Source of the DNA: a virus
Strand: one strand, 5' to 3'
Virus record (IMG/VR): IMGVR_UViG_3300036820_000030
Coordinates: 1 to 45,176 of that record
Length of the DNA stretch: 45,176 nucleotides
This document shows, piece by piece, positions 1 to 7,193 of the stretch. How positions within the stretch are numbered: position 1 is the stretch's first letter; every line of letters begins with the position of its first letter. Below the pieces are notes generated by a model. That model ran no database searches. It worked only from the letters and a program-made list of their open reading frames with translations, and was not told the DNA's origin. The translations under genes and the position numbers were made by a program.

Positions 1-1
1 C

Positions 2-610
2 GAGTACGTCGTCATCCTCAACACGAGCGGGACCTACTCCATCTCCACCACGGCCGATATGCGGACGCCCGTCGCGCACAACGTCCGCGGCCAGTCGTAC
101 GTGACGACGACGTCATCCTCGATGACGAACGTGAACGCCTCGACGATCCAGACCGCGGCCGGAGAGCCGTGCCAGGTCTCGTTCGTGATGGCCGAGAGCG
201 GGTTCGTCCTGGTCACCGGAGTCTGCGTCGTGGCGGCCACGGCAGGTTTTGGGGCGCCGCACGCCGCGATCATGCTCGACGGAGCTGAGGCCCCCACCAC
301 GACCGGGGACGGGACCAACACGGGTTACGGGAATGGGATGCAGGACACCGGCGACGGTTATCCCGGATCCGGTGCCGCCCAGTACACGGTATTCAACACG
401 AGCACCCGTGACGACACCGGCGTCGACGCCCAGGTGACCCAGCAGGGGTCTCTGGTCGGGTTCAGCGGCACCGGCTGGGTCGGTGACCCGGTGGGCGTCT
501 ACGTCCCCGCCGGCGCGCACACCATCGCCTGGGGCTTCTTCACCTACGGGACCGGGACCTTCGAGGTCATCACCCAGTTCCTACGCGTGGACCAACAGAG
601 CCACCGCTAG
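2..610 (+). CDS. Beta-rich virion-like protein, 5' end outside the window edge
   Basis: The frame is open from base 2 and ends in TAG at 608-610, so the visible part (203 residues) lacks its start unless translation begins at the internal ATG at 59, which has no ribosome binding site. The protein is rich in Thr, Ser, Gly and Val. It ends in a pattern (PAGAHTIAW, then GTGTFEV) resembling the last strands of jelly-roll domains in tail or capsid decoration proteins. I cannot name a family. No transmembrane segment or catalytic motif is obvious. If the genome is circular, the last 26 bases of the window supply an ATG start (45151) and the full protein would be 211 residues. Its stop overlaps the stop of the convergent DNA ligase by a few bases. 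A structural role is inference from composition only. Confidence 0.6.
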   Translation, partial: EYVVILNTSGTYSISTTADMRTPVAHNVRGQSYVTTTSSSMTNVNASTIQTAAGEPCQVSFVMAESGFVLVTGVCVVAATAGFGAPHAAIMLDGAEAPTTTGDGTNTGYGNGMQDTGDGYPGSGAAQYTVFNTSTRDDTGVDAQVTQQGSLVGFSGTGWVGDPVGVYVPAGAHTIAWGFFTYGTGTFEVITQFLRVDQQSHR

Positions 611-1572
611 CGGATCCGCCAGTCACAGTCCGTGGCCTGCTTGTCGGGGCGCGTCCTGTAGAAGCGCGGGTGCCGGACCTTCCCGCTGGTGCCGATGGCG
701 CCGTTGTGCCCGATCTCGACCACGGTCCCCAGCCACTGCTCGGGGTGGTCGGTCATGGCTTCCATGATCGCGTTGCTGAACCCGCGCGCGTTCCCGCGCT
801 CGACCAGCCGCCCGTCCAGGTACTGGCCGAAGCTGAACGCCCCGACCTTGCCCGTGTGCTGGCCCTTGCCGGGCTTGAAGCCGGTAATCACCACGTCCAT
901 GGTCCACTGCGCCTTGATCTTCCACCAGCCGCGCCCGCGCTGCGCGAAGGCGTACGGGGCGGACAGCGCCTTCACGACCGTCCCCTCGAATCCCGCGCGC
1001 ACGAAGCCGTCGTGGTTCTCCTGGGTCGCGTCGACGTAGGGCGCCAGCTGGAAGTTGATGTCCCCGGGCTGCCGGTCGGCCAGGTGGTCGTTCAGCCGTG
1101 TGAGTCGTGACGCGAGGGGCAGGTCCGTCAGGTCCTCGCCGTCCAGCATCAGCAGGTCGAAGCACCAGTAGGTCAGGGCGCCGCCGGTGCGCTGGCGCAT
1201 CACGGCCTTGTCGGCGTTCGACTGCATGACCGAGGCGACGCGCTCGAAGTCGTTGATGACCCGGCGCCCGTCGCCGGCCGCCATCTCGTCGATGGTCACC
1301 TCGCGGATCGCCGTGATTTCACCGTCGAGTACCGTGCCCGCCGGGAAGCGCGCCAGCAGCGCGCACTCGAGGTCCGGGAGCTTCCCGTCCTGCCACTTCA
1401 GCCCACGGCTCATCATGTCGACGTGGTCGTCCTCGACCACGCAGATGAGCCGGTAGCCATCCAGCTTCGGGTTCATGGTCAGCGGCTCGCGTGCCTGCCC
1501 GACCGCGTCCGCGACGTCGTCAGCGTCCTCGCAGGCCTGCGGGTCCAGCTGCTCCGGCAGGAAGCGCCTCAT
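607..1572 (-). CDS. ATP-dependent DNA ligase
   Basis: Seals nicks in duplex DNA through a covalent lysine-AMP intermediate. The nucleotidyltransferase motifs are all visible: motif I PKLDGYR with the adenylated lysine at about residue 36, motif III CFDLLMLDG, motif IV FEGTVVK, and motif V WWKIKAQWTMD. An OB-fold-like C-terminal part follows (VVITGFKPG to the end). At 321 residues it is a compact phage-type ligase without an N-terminal DNA-binding domain. The ATG overlaps the stop of the upstream small gene (ATGA), so the two are translationally coupled. It runs against the flanking virion genes and has its own promoter at 1780-1808, which suggests an inserted module expressed separately from the late genes. 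Likely roles are DNA replication or repair. The family call is confident; the exact substrate preference is not visible. Confidence 0.93.
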   Translation of the reverse strand: MRRFLPEQLDPQACEDADDVADAVGQAREPLTMNPKLDGYRLICVVEDDHVDMMSRGLKWQDGKLPDLECALLARFPAGTVLDGEITAIREVTIDEMAAGDGRRVINDFERVASVMQSNADKAVMRQRTGGALTYWCFDLLMLDGEDLTDLPLASRLTRLNDHLADRQPGDINFQLAPYVDATQENHDGFVRAGFEGTVVKALSAPYAFAQRGRGWWKIKAQWTMDVVITGFKPGKGQHTGKVGAFSFGQYLDGRLVERGNARGFSNAIMEAMTDHPEQWLGTVVEIGHNGAIGTSGKVRHPRFYRTRPDKQATDCDWRIR

Positions 1573-1745
1573 GAACTGCTCCGGCGCGCCTCGCTGCGCG
1601 CCATCTCTCGCGCCCGACGCTGCGCGCGGTACGGGTTGCCCTGGCGGCGGACGGAGGCGGAGCGCTCGAAGCGCTCATCTTCACGGGCCATCGCGACGAG
1701 GCCGAAGCGCTCGGCGCGGGTGTGGTTGTCAGACTTCTGCTTCAT
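1569..1745 (-). CDS. Small basic protein upstream of ligase
   Basis: This 58-residue protein is very rich in Arg and Lys, with the C-terminal half resembling a charged helix (RAQRRAREMARSEARR). The ATG at 1745 was chosen because AGGAG lies seven bases upstream; longer in-frame starts would run through the promoter. Its stop overlaps the ligase ATG (ATGA), so it is the first gene of a two-gene unit. I recognise no family. A nucleic-acid-binding or ligase-accessory role would fit the charge and coupling but is inference. Confidence 0.7.
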   Translation of the reverse strand: MKQKSDNHTRAERFGLVAMAREDERFERSASVRRQGNPYRAQRRAREMARSEARRSSS

Positions 1746-1779
1746 TTCTTCTCCTGTGGGTGGGGTAACCTTCCGTAGG

Positions 1780-1808
1780 AGTTTAGCACGATCCACGGAG
1801 GAAAGCAA
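1780..1808 (-). promoter_or_regulatory. Promoter P1 for the ligase unit
   Basis: Read on the reverse strand: -35 TTGCTT (1803-1808), a 17-base spacer, an extended -10 TGC then TAAACT (1780-1785). Transcription would begin near 1773, giving a leader of about 28 bases before the ATG at 1745. The -35 overlaps the start codon of the divergent gene at 1808. The same architecture recurs at 3055-3083, which strengthens the call. Confidence 0.7.
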
Positions 1809-2317
1809 TGTCACTGGTCGATCAGGTCGAGGAGTTCCTGTCACGCGAAGAGGCCCGGGCCGAGGCGCTCGTGGATGCAGGCGAGGCAGACCTCGCGGCG
1901 ATCGCCAAGGATGCGGAGAAGGACGTCGAGGCGCTGATCGCGAAGGTCAAGGCCGCGGCCGAGACCGTCCACGCAGCCGACCCGTTCGATCCCCAGCCGG
2001 GAATCCGGGCGCAGCAGGCCGCCATGCTGGCGCGCACCAAGCACACGGTCGCCGCCGAGCCCGTCGTGGCGCTCGAGGGCTCCAGCACCGACACCGCCAC
2101 CAAGGCGCTCGAGGATGGCGCGGAGTTCCAGGAGCACCTGAAGGAAGACGAGAACCCGAACCCGCCGAAGCTCGACGGCGAGGCTGACGGCTCTGAGGAG
2201 CACGTCGAGGACATGAGCGAGCACGTCGACCCCGGCGAGGCCACGCACCTCGAGGGCGCCGGCGCAGACGTCGTCGAGAGCGCGCCGGACATCCCGGTAG
2301 GCGAGGACGTCAAGTAG
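1808..2317 (+). CDS. Acidic hypothetical protein
   Basis: A 169-residue, strongly acidic protein rich in Glu, Asp and Ala. The N-terminal 60 residues look like a helix with heptad-type spacing (VEEFLSREEARAEALVDAG), and the C-terminal half is low-complexity and acidic. It starts at ATG 1808 with GGAGG ten bases upstream. No catalytic or metal-binding motif is visible. It is the first forward gene after the reverse ligase unit and precedes the tRNA. Its composition resembles scaffold-like or DNA-mimic proteins, but neither can be claimed. Function unknown. Confidence 0.75.
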   Translation: MSLVDQVEEFLSREEARAEALVDAGEADLAAIAKDAEKDVEALIAKVKAAAETVHAADPFDPQPGIRAQQAAMLARTKHTVAAEPVVALEGSSTDTATKALEDGAEFQEHLKEDENPNPPKLDGEADGSEEHVEDMSEHVDPGEATHLEGAGADVVESAPDIPVGEDVK

Positions 2318-2351
2318 CACCGGACTACGCGCCCGTTGGGCGCTCACAGCT

Positions 2352-2422
2352 GCGGGCAGGTCAAACGGCTAAGACGCCTGGCTCATAACCAGGAGGACGG
2401 GGTTCGACTCCCCGGCACCGCC
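2352..2422 (+). tRNA. tRNA with CAU anticodon (Met/Ile2 type), atypical acceptor stem
   Basis: A cloverleaf can be drawn. D arm: GTC 2360-2362 with GAC 2373-2375 and a loop containing GG. Anticodon stem: CCTGG 2377-2381 with CCAGG 2389-2393, loop CTCATAA, anticodon CAT at 2384-2386. T arm: CGGGG 2398-2402 with CCCCG 2410-2414, loop TTCGACT. The acceptor is unusual: 5' GCGG-GC (2352-2357) pairs with 3' GCACCGC (2415-2421), leaving A2417 bulged, as if one U were missing on the 5' side. No CCA is clearly encoded in register. It may be an elongator Met tRNA, a lysidine-modified Ile tRNA, or a decaying copy. Confidence 0.75.
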
Positions 2423-2469
2423 ATCCCTTAGGCAAAGGGTCAACCCCGACCGGACAGGAGCGCGCCCAC

Positions 2470-2745
2470 ATGGCCGCGACGCGGAACATCAACATCGCCA
2501 ATTGCGCGCTGAACGACCTGAACTGTCTCATCGAGAACGAGACGGGCCTGGACGGCGCGCTCGATTCCTCGGAGGACATCGTCAACCTGCGCGCCGCGCA
2601 GGTGCTCGTGACGAGCTACATCGCCGCGACGGCGACCGAGGTCGGGACCGACGAGGACATCGCGGCCCAGGAGCAGCAGGAAGAGGACGACCTCGCCAAC
2701 AGCCTCATGAACGCCGCGATCCGGATGGCGGCCGGTTACTGCTGA
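2470..2745 (+). CDS. Small hypothetical protein
   Basis: A 91-residue, acidic, mostly helical-looking protein (NLRAAQVLVTSYIAATATEVG; a Gln/Glu cluster near residue 70). The start ATG at 2470 is preceded by ACAGGAG about ten bases upstream. It sits right after the tRNA, and its last ten bases overlap the 3' end of the convergent winged-helix gene. I do not recognise a family and see no motif that gives a function. Confidence 0.7.
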   Translation: MAATRNINIANCALNDLNCLIENETGLDGALDSSEDIVNLRAAQVLVTSYIAATATEVGTDEDIAAQEQQEEDDLANSLMNAAIRMAAGYC

Positions 2746-3020
2746 CCGCCTCCCGGGATGACGTGGTAGAGGACCTCCTTCTGGTCCGTGCCGCGTCCGC
2801 CTGACCGCCCCAGGAGTCCGTCGAGGACCATGGCGTTCAGGTAAGAGTTGCAGGTGCTCACGTTCGACTTGAAGCTGCCGGTCGAACTAACCCGCGCCGA
2901 CGACGCCACGTCACGGGACGTGAACGTGCGCGGGCCGAACAGGCCCGGCCTCGCGAATGAGCGCATCACGCGCTGGACGAATTCGGGCGGGGCGGGCATT
3001 CCGTGGGGCTGCTGATCCAT
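2736..3020 (-). CDS. Winged-helix-like DNA-binding protein, putative
   Basis: A 94-residue protein with a pattern typical of small winged helix-turn-helix domains: a first helix FTSRDVA (about residues 33-39), a longer helix NSYLNAMVLDGLLGR, then a glycine-rich turn (SGGRGT) and a final strand EVLYHVI. The start ATG at 3020 has AAGGAG seven bases upstream, and promoter P2 lies just upstream of that. It points against the virion genes, between the tRNA region and the terminase genes. A regulatory role, even a repressor role, is possible since no other CI-like gene is seen in the window, but this is inference from the fold pattern only. Confidence 0.6.
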   Translation of the reverse strand: MDQQPHGMPAPPEFVQRVMRSFARPGLFGPRTFTSRDVASSARVSSTGSFKSNVSTCNSYLNAMVLDGLLGRSGGRGTDQKEVLYHVIPGGGQQ

Positions 3021-3054
3021 CGTCTTCTCCTTCGGGAGCTGGTCGTTTGCCCGC

Positions 3055-3083
3055 AGCTTAGCACGAGTAACGAGCAGGAGCAA
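3055..3083 (-). promoter_or_regulatory. Promoter P2 for the winged-helix gene
   Basis: On the reverse strand: -35 TTGCTC (3078-3083), a 17-base spacer, extended -10 TGC then TAAGCT (3055-3060). It matches P1 in the -35 core, the spacer length and the nine bases TCGTGCTAA ending in the -10. The leader to the ATG at 3020 is about 28 bases, the same as for P1. Confidence 0.68.
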
Positions 3084-3087
3084 AGTG

Positions 3088-3312
3088 ATGAGCACACCCA
3101 CGCAAGACGAGGTCGTCGAGCTCCTGTACGGGCTCGCGACAGACCCGGACACTCCGGCAGGCGCGAGGGTCACCGCCGCCAGCGCGATCGCCCGCCTGTT
3201 GTGGCGGAACGAGCGAGACGCCGGCGCCGCCGCGAAGCGCGACAAGGGCAAGACGTCCCGCGCGACCACCATCCTGGAGGAGCTCCAGGAGTCGGACGAA
3301 GACCAGGACTGA
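3088..3312 (+). CDS. Candidate small terminase subunit
   Basis: A 74-residue protein immediately before the large terminase. The N-terminal part is helical (DEVVELLYGLATDP; TAASAIARLLWRNE) and the C-terminus is Lys-rich, then acidic. ATG 3088 is preferred over GTG 3085 because AGGAG ends at 3080, giving better spacing. Position is the main argument for a small terminase (DNA recognition, delivery to the large subunit); the protein is shorter than usual for that family and I see no certain helix-turn-helix. It could instead be an unrelated small protein. Confidence 0.5.
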   Translation: MSTPTQDEVVELLYGLATDPDTPAGARVTAASAIARLLWRNERDAGAAAKRDKGKTSRATTILEELQESDEDQD

Positions 3313-3354
3313 CGCCGCCGACATGGCGGGTAGTACAGCTCTCCGGAGGTAGGG

Positions 3355-4818
3355 ATGGACCGCAGTCGCTTCACGATGGACCGGTTCGAGAAGTTCGCGT
3401 CGATCCTGGTCTTGGACAACCGCCGCATCTTCGCGCCGAACGGTCGGCTCGAGGAGCACGAGCGGATGATCTTCGGGCCCATCTTCGATGGCGTCACGGA
3501 GAACACGGTCCTCATCCCGAAGAAGAACGGCAAGACCACGATGATCGGGGCGCTCGCCCTGTTCGCCCTGTTCTCCGTCCCCGACTGCGAGATCGTCTGC
3601 GCCGCCGCGTCGCGCGACCAGGCCACCCTCCTCTTCAACGCCGCGCGCGGGTTCGTCGCCCGCACGCCGGGGCTGAAGGACCACTTCGACGTCCTGAAGG
3701 GCTTCCGCGAGATCCGTCCCGTGAGCGGGATCGGCCGACTGCGCGTCATCGCCGCGGACAGCGCCACGGCCGACGGCTGGCTCGGGGACATCGCGATCGC
3801 GGACGAACTCGGCCGCTGGAAGAGCCAGGAGCTCTGGAGCATCCTCCGCGCCGGCGTCGGCCCGCGCGACGGGCAGATCCTCACGATCAGCACCGCGGCC
3901 GATGACCAGCTCTCGCCCCTCGGAATCCTGCGCACGCGCGCCTACGAGCTCCCGGTCCGCATCGACGACCACGAGCACCGCTACACCTTCCGCAGCTCGG
4001 GCGACGGGGCCGTCGCCTACCACGAGTGGGCGCTCACGGACGAGGACGACCGCGACGACATGAGGATCGTGAAGCTGGCGAACCCGGCCAGCTGGCACAC
4101 GATCGAGGAGCTCCAGAAGCTGCACGACAGCCCCGGCACCCCGCCGTGGTTCTGGGCCCGGCTCCACTGCGGCGTCTGGCTCCAGGGGGAGGACACGGCC
4201 ATCGAGCCGCACGAGTGGGACTGCCTAGGGCCGCCGAAGCGCGACTACCCCGGCATCCCAGACGGTGCGCCGATCTGGCTCGGGATCGACCTCGCGTGGA
4301 AACAGGACGCGACCGCGATCGTGCCGCTGTGGATGAAGTCGCAGACCGAGCGCGTCTTCGGCAAGCCCGTGATCCTGACGCCTCCCGGCGACGGCTCGAT
4401 GCTGGACGACCGCCTGATCACGGAGGCCATCCTCGGCTTCAACGTCCGCTTCAAGCTCAAGGGCGTGGTGTTCGACCCGAACGCCGGCGGCCAGCAGCTC
4501 GCGCAGCAGCTCGAACGGCATCCCTTCAACATCCCGTTCATCGAGCACTCGCAGAAGCCCGCGGCGCGCGCCGTGTCCGACATCCGCTTCATGGAGGCGC
4601 TGCGCCGCAAGGAGCTGATCCATGACGGTGACAAGGTCTTCCGCCAGCACGTCCTGAACGTGATCGCCCGGCCGACGAGCGGCGGCGGGTTCTTCTTCGA
4701 CCGTCCCAACCACGGTCCGCGCAAGGCGACAGACGCGATCGTCGCCGCCTCGATGGTCCATCACGTCGCGCTCGAGGACTTCGAGGCCCAGCCATCCACG
4801 CTCTACGGGTTCTCGTGA
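3355..4818 (+). CDS. terL: Terminase large subunit
   Basis: The ATP-driven packaging motor and nuclease, 487 residues. The ATPase part shows a deviant Walker A (IPKKNGKTT, about residues 57-65), Walker B ending in the catalytic pair (DIAIADE) and a coupling motif (ILTISTAA). The nuclease part has the expected acidic residues in GIDLAWKQD, VVFDPNAGG and ATDAIVAASM near the C-terminus. ATG 3355 is preceded by GGAGG at optimal distance. Overall it resembles the Terminase_1 group of phages with HK97-type heads. The portal follows after 34 bases, as is usual. Confidence 0.95.
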   Translation: MDRSRFTMDRFEKFASILVLDNRRIFAPNGRLEEHERMIFGPIFDGVTENTVLIPKKNGKTTMIGALALFALFSVPDCEIVCAAASRDQATLLFNAARGFVARTPGLKDHFDVLKGFREIRPVSGIGRLRVIAADSATADGWLGDIAIADELGRWKSQELWSILRAGVGPRDGQILTISTAADDQLSPLGILRTRAYELPVRIDDHEHRYTFRSSGDGAVAYHEWALTDEDDRDDMRIVKLANPASWHTIEELQKLHDSPGTPPWFWARLHCGVWLQGEDTAIEPHEWDCLGPPKRDYPGIPDGAPIWLGIDLAWKQDATAIVPLWMKSQTERVFGKPVILTPPGDGSMLDDRLITEAILGFNVRFKLKGVVFDPNAGGQQLAQQLERHPFNIPFIEHSQKPAARAVSDIRFMEALRRKELIHDGDKVFRQHVLNVIARPTSGGGFFFDRPNHGPRKATDAIVAASMVHHVALEDFEAQPSTLYGFS

Positions 4819-4852
4819 GCCCGCGCGCCACTCTCGACAGTGAGGACGTTTG

Positions 4853-6334
4853 ATGTCGACGACGTACCCTGACCTGTACGGGAGCCTGCAAGACGGCGAG
4901 GCCAACCGCGGAAACCTCCAGTACATGCTCATGCGGTCCGCGTTTCGGTTCCGGCGTCTGCAGGGGTATTACGAGGGGCAGCACGGCCACCACTTCTCGA
5001 GCGTGGGCTACAACACCCAGTTCGGCGTCCAGATGCGGGGTTACCGGGACAACTTCCTCCCGATGATCCTCCAGGAGTACGCCGCGCGCCTGAACCTGAA
5101 GGGGTTCCGCGTCGGTGAGCTCACCGAGGACAACGTCTCGGACCAGCGCTCGCAGGAGATCTGGAACTCGAACTTCATGGGCGCCGAGTGGGCCAAGGCC
5201 GAACTCGACGCGATGAAGTTCGGCATCAGCTACGTGCTGGTCGATCCCTTCCTGAAGAGCCCCGACGGGCTCGCCCCGCGCATCACCGTCGAGTCTCCGA
5301 TCCACATGTACGCGCTCCCGGATCCGACGAACCGTTACCAGTTCGTCTCCGCGATCAAGCAGTGGCAGGGCGTCGACGGGTTCATGTACGAGAACGTCTA
5401 CTACCCCGACCACGTCGACCAGTACAAGACGACCGCGCACGCCAGCATCGAGTACACGCAGCCGGGGACCGGCAGCTGGCAGATGATCGGCCAGGTCGAG
5501 AACCCGCTCAAGCAGGTGCCGATCGTGGCGCTGGAGAACGCCAGCCAGACCCACGTCTGGGGAGGCGTCAGCGACCTCGAGGTCCTGATCCCGCTGCAGG
5601 ACCAGATCAACACCCTGCAGAAGAACATGATGGTCGCGTCGGAGTACCAGGCCTTCCGCCAGCGCCTCATCCTCGGCGTCGACGTCGCGCGCGACCCGAA
5701 GACGGACCGCGTCATCGATCCGGACATCGTGTTCGCGTCAAGCCGGGTGATCATGATCCCGTCGAAGGACGCGAAGGTCGCCGAGTGGGAGCAGATGGAC
5801 CCAGGCGTCTACACGGGCCCGATCGAGGAGACCGTCCACCACCTCTCCGCGCTCTCGAAGATGCCGGCGTATCTCCTGGCGAACAAGATCGCCAACCTCT
5901 CCGCGGACGCCATGCGCGCCGCAGAGCAGGGGTTCGTCGACAGCCTCGGACTCAAGCAGCGGTGGTACAGCCCGGGCGCCTCCGGCACGATGCGCCTCGC
6001 GCTGCTCGCGGACGACAATGACGGGGCGAAGGAGCAGATCATGCCGATCTGGGCTCCCGCCGCCGCAGCGTCCGGATCGGTCCTGTCCAACGAGCTCACC
6101 CAGATGGCCGCCATCGGCGTCAACGAGGAGATCCTCTGGGAGCGCTGGGGCATGACGCCCGAGGAGATCGTCCGGAACAAGGCCCTGAACAAGGCCAACC
6201 CGAAGCCGCCGCCCACCACGACCGGTGGGCCCGCGTCCGGGACCAGCAACTTCGGCACCGTAGAGGCCGCTGACCAGCAGCAGGAGCAGACCGCGGCGCG
6301 CCAGGAGTCTGGCGTCGGCGGGATGTCCGACTGA
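4853..6334 (+). CDS. Portal protein
   Basis: The 493-residue dodecameric ring protein through which DNA enters the head. It follows the large terminase and precedes the scaffold and capsid genes. The sequence resembles SPP1 gp6-like portals: an aromatic N-terminus (RFRRLQGYYEGQH), a central region with ISYVLVDPF, a hinge region with PLQDQINTLQKNMMVASEYQ, and SKMPAYLLANKIANLSADAMRAAE typical of the wing/clip segment. The C-terminus is Gln-, Pro- and Thr-rich. ATG 4853 fits GAGGA seven bases upstream better than the adjacent TTG at 4850. Family assignment is by order and pattern, and is strong. Confidence 0.92.
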   Translation: MSTTYPDLYGSLQDGEANRGNLQYMLMRSAFRFRRLQGYYEGQHGHHFSSVGYNTQFGVQMRGYRDNFLPMILQEYAARLNLKGFRVGELTEDNVSDQRSQEIWNSNFMGAEWAKAELDAMKFGISYVLVDPFLKSPDGLAPRITVESPIHMYALPDPTNRYQFVSAIKQWQGVDGFMYENVYYPDHVDQYKTTAHASIEYTQPGTGSWQMIGQVENPLKQVPIVALENASQTHVWGGVSDLEVLIPLQDQINTLQKNMMVASEYQAFRQRLILGVDVARDPKTDRVIDPDIVFASSRVIMIPSKDAKVAEWEQMDPGVYTGPIEETVHHLSALSKMPAYLLANKIANLSADAMRAAEQGFVDSLGLKQRWYSPGASGTMRLALLADDNDGAKEQIMPIWAPAAAASGSVLSNELTQMAAIGVNEEILWERWGMTPEEIVRNKALNKANPKPPPTTTGGPASGTSNFGTVEAADQQQEQTAARQESGVGGMSD

Positions 6335-6395
6335 TCGTAAACCACTGCCTGCGCCCGCCGGTAGGTCGTAGAAGCTCCACCAGGAGGTTGCACCC

Positions 6396-7106
6396 ATGGC
6401 GCAGGACATGACCATCCCGACCATCGTCGAGACCGCCGACCCGACACCGGGGGCGGAAGTCGCTCCCGCCATCCCCGCAGCCGTCGAAGAGGCGGCGCCC
6501 GCGGCCGTCGAGCAGACGCCCGCACCGGCAGCCGTCGTGGAGCCGCCCGCTCCCGCCGCCGTGCTGACGCAGGCCGACATCGACCGCATGGTCGAGGACC
6601 GCGTCGCCGCGGCCGTCGCCGAGATCAAGGCCGAGAACGAGCCGGTCGTCGAGCCGGAGGTCGAGCTCCCGGCCGGGACCGAGACCGCCACGGGCAAGAT
6701 GTACACGCAGGAGCAGCTCGAGGAGCACGGCCGCGTCGCGGCCAACCGGATGGCCCAGCGCTTCTCCGACTACGCCGAACTGAGTCGGCGTGCGGCAGAG
6801 CTCCCAGGCCTCACCGAGCAGCTCGCCACAGAGCGCGGACAGACCGCGGCCCTCGCAGCGGAGCGCGACCAGCTGCAGACGGAGAAGATGAAGCTCGAGG
6901 TCGCGATCGATCGGAAGCTCCCACGGGAGCTCGCCCTGCGCCTCACCGGGATGACCCGGGAAGAGGTCGAGGCGGACGCCGAGTCGCTGTCGAAGCTCGC
7001 CGGAGTCAGCGGCGGGGGATTCGGTGGCGGACCGTCGACCGCCGAGGGCTCGCCGGGCAACGACTTCAACGCCTCGCTGCGCGAGGCCGCGGGGTTCGCC
7101 GCCTGA
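6396..7106 (+). CDS. Capsid scaffolding protein
   Basis: Internal scaffold that guides assembly of the procapsid. It has 236 residues. The N-terminal third is Ala/Pro/Glu/Val low complexity; residues about 105-190 form a predicted coiled coil (ELSRRAAELPGLTEQLATER; AAERDQLQTEKMKLEVAI); the C-terminus is Gly/Ser-rich. This composition and the position between portal and major capsid genes are characteristic. ATG 6396 is preceded by CAGGAGG. No protease motif is seen, so processing of the scaffold, if any, is not explained by this gene. Confidence 0.88.
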   Translation: MAQDMTIPTIVETADPTPGAEVAPAIPAAVEEAAPAAVEQTPAPAAVVEPPAPAAVLTQADIDRMVEDRVAAAVAEIKAENEPVVEPEVELPAGTETATGKMYTQEQLEEHGRVAANRMAQRFSDYAELSRRAAELPGLTEQLATERGQTAALAAERDQLQTEKMKLEVAIDRKLPRELALRLTGMTREEVEADAESLSKLAGVSGGGFGGGPSTAEGSPGNDFNASLREAAGFAA

Positions 7107-7143
7107 TCACGGTAGCACCCTGAACCAAGCTCACCGGGACGGC

Positions 7144-7164
7144 CTCTGGCAGTCCCCGCCAGAG
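7144..7164. promoter_or_regulatory. Hairpin in the capsid gene leader
   Basis: Perfect 7-bp stem CTCTGGC (7144-7150) and GCCAGAG (7158-7164), loop of seven bases. It lies about 30 bases before the capsid start and just before its strong AAGGAGG site. It may stabilise the mRNA 5' of a highly translated gene or mark a processing site. No T-run follows. Confidence 0.5.
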
Positions 7165-7193
7165 ACCAACAACCTCCAAGGAGGACGCCAGTA

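Noticed and set aside
607-1572. NAD-dependent or RNA ligase instead of ATP-dependent DNA ligase
   Set aside because: Motif spacing and the OB-like C-terminal part fit ATP-dependent DNA ligases; no BRCT or zinc finger of the NAD type.
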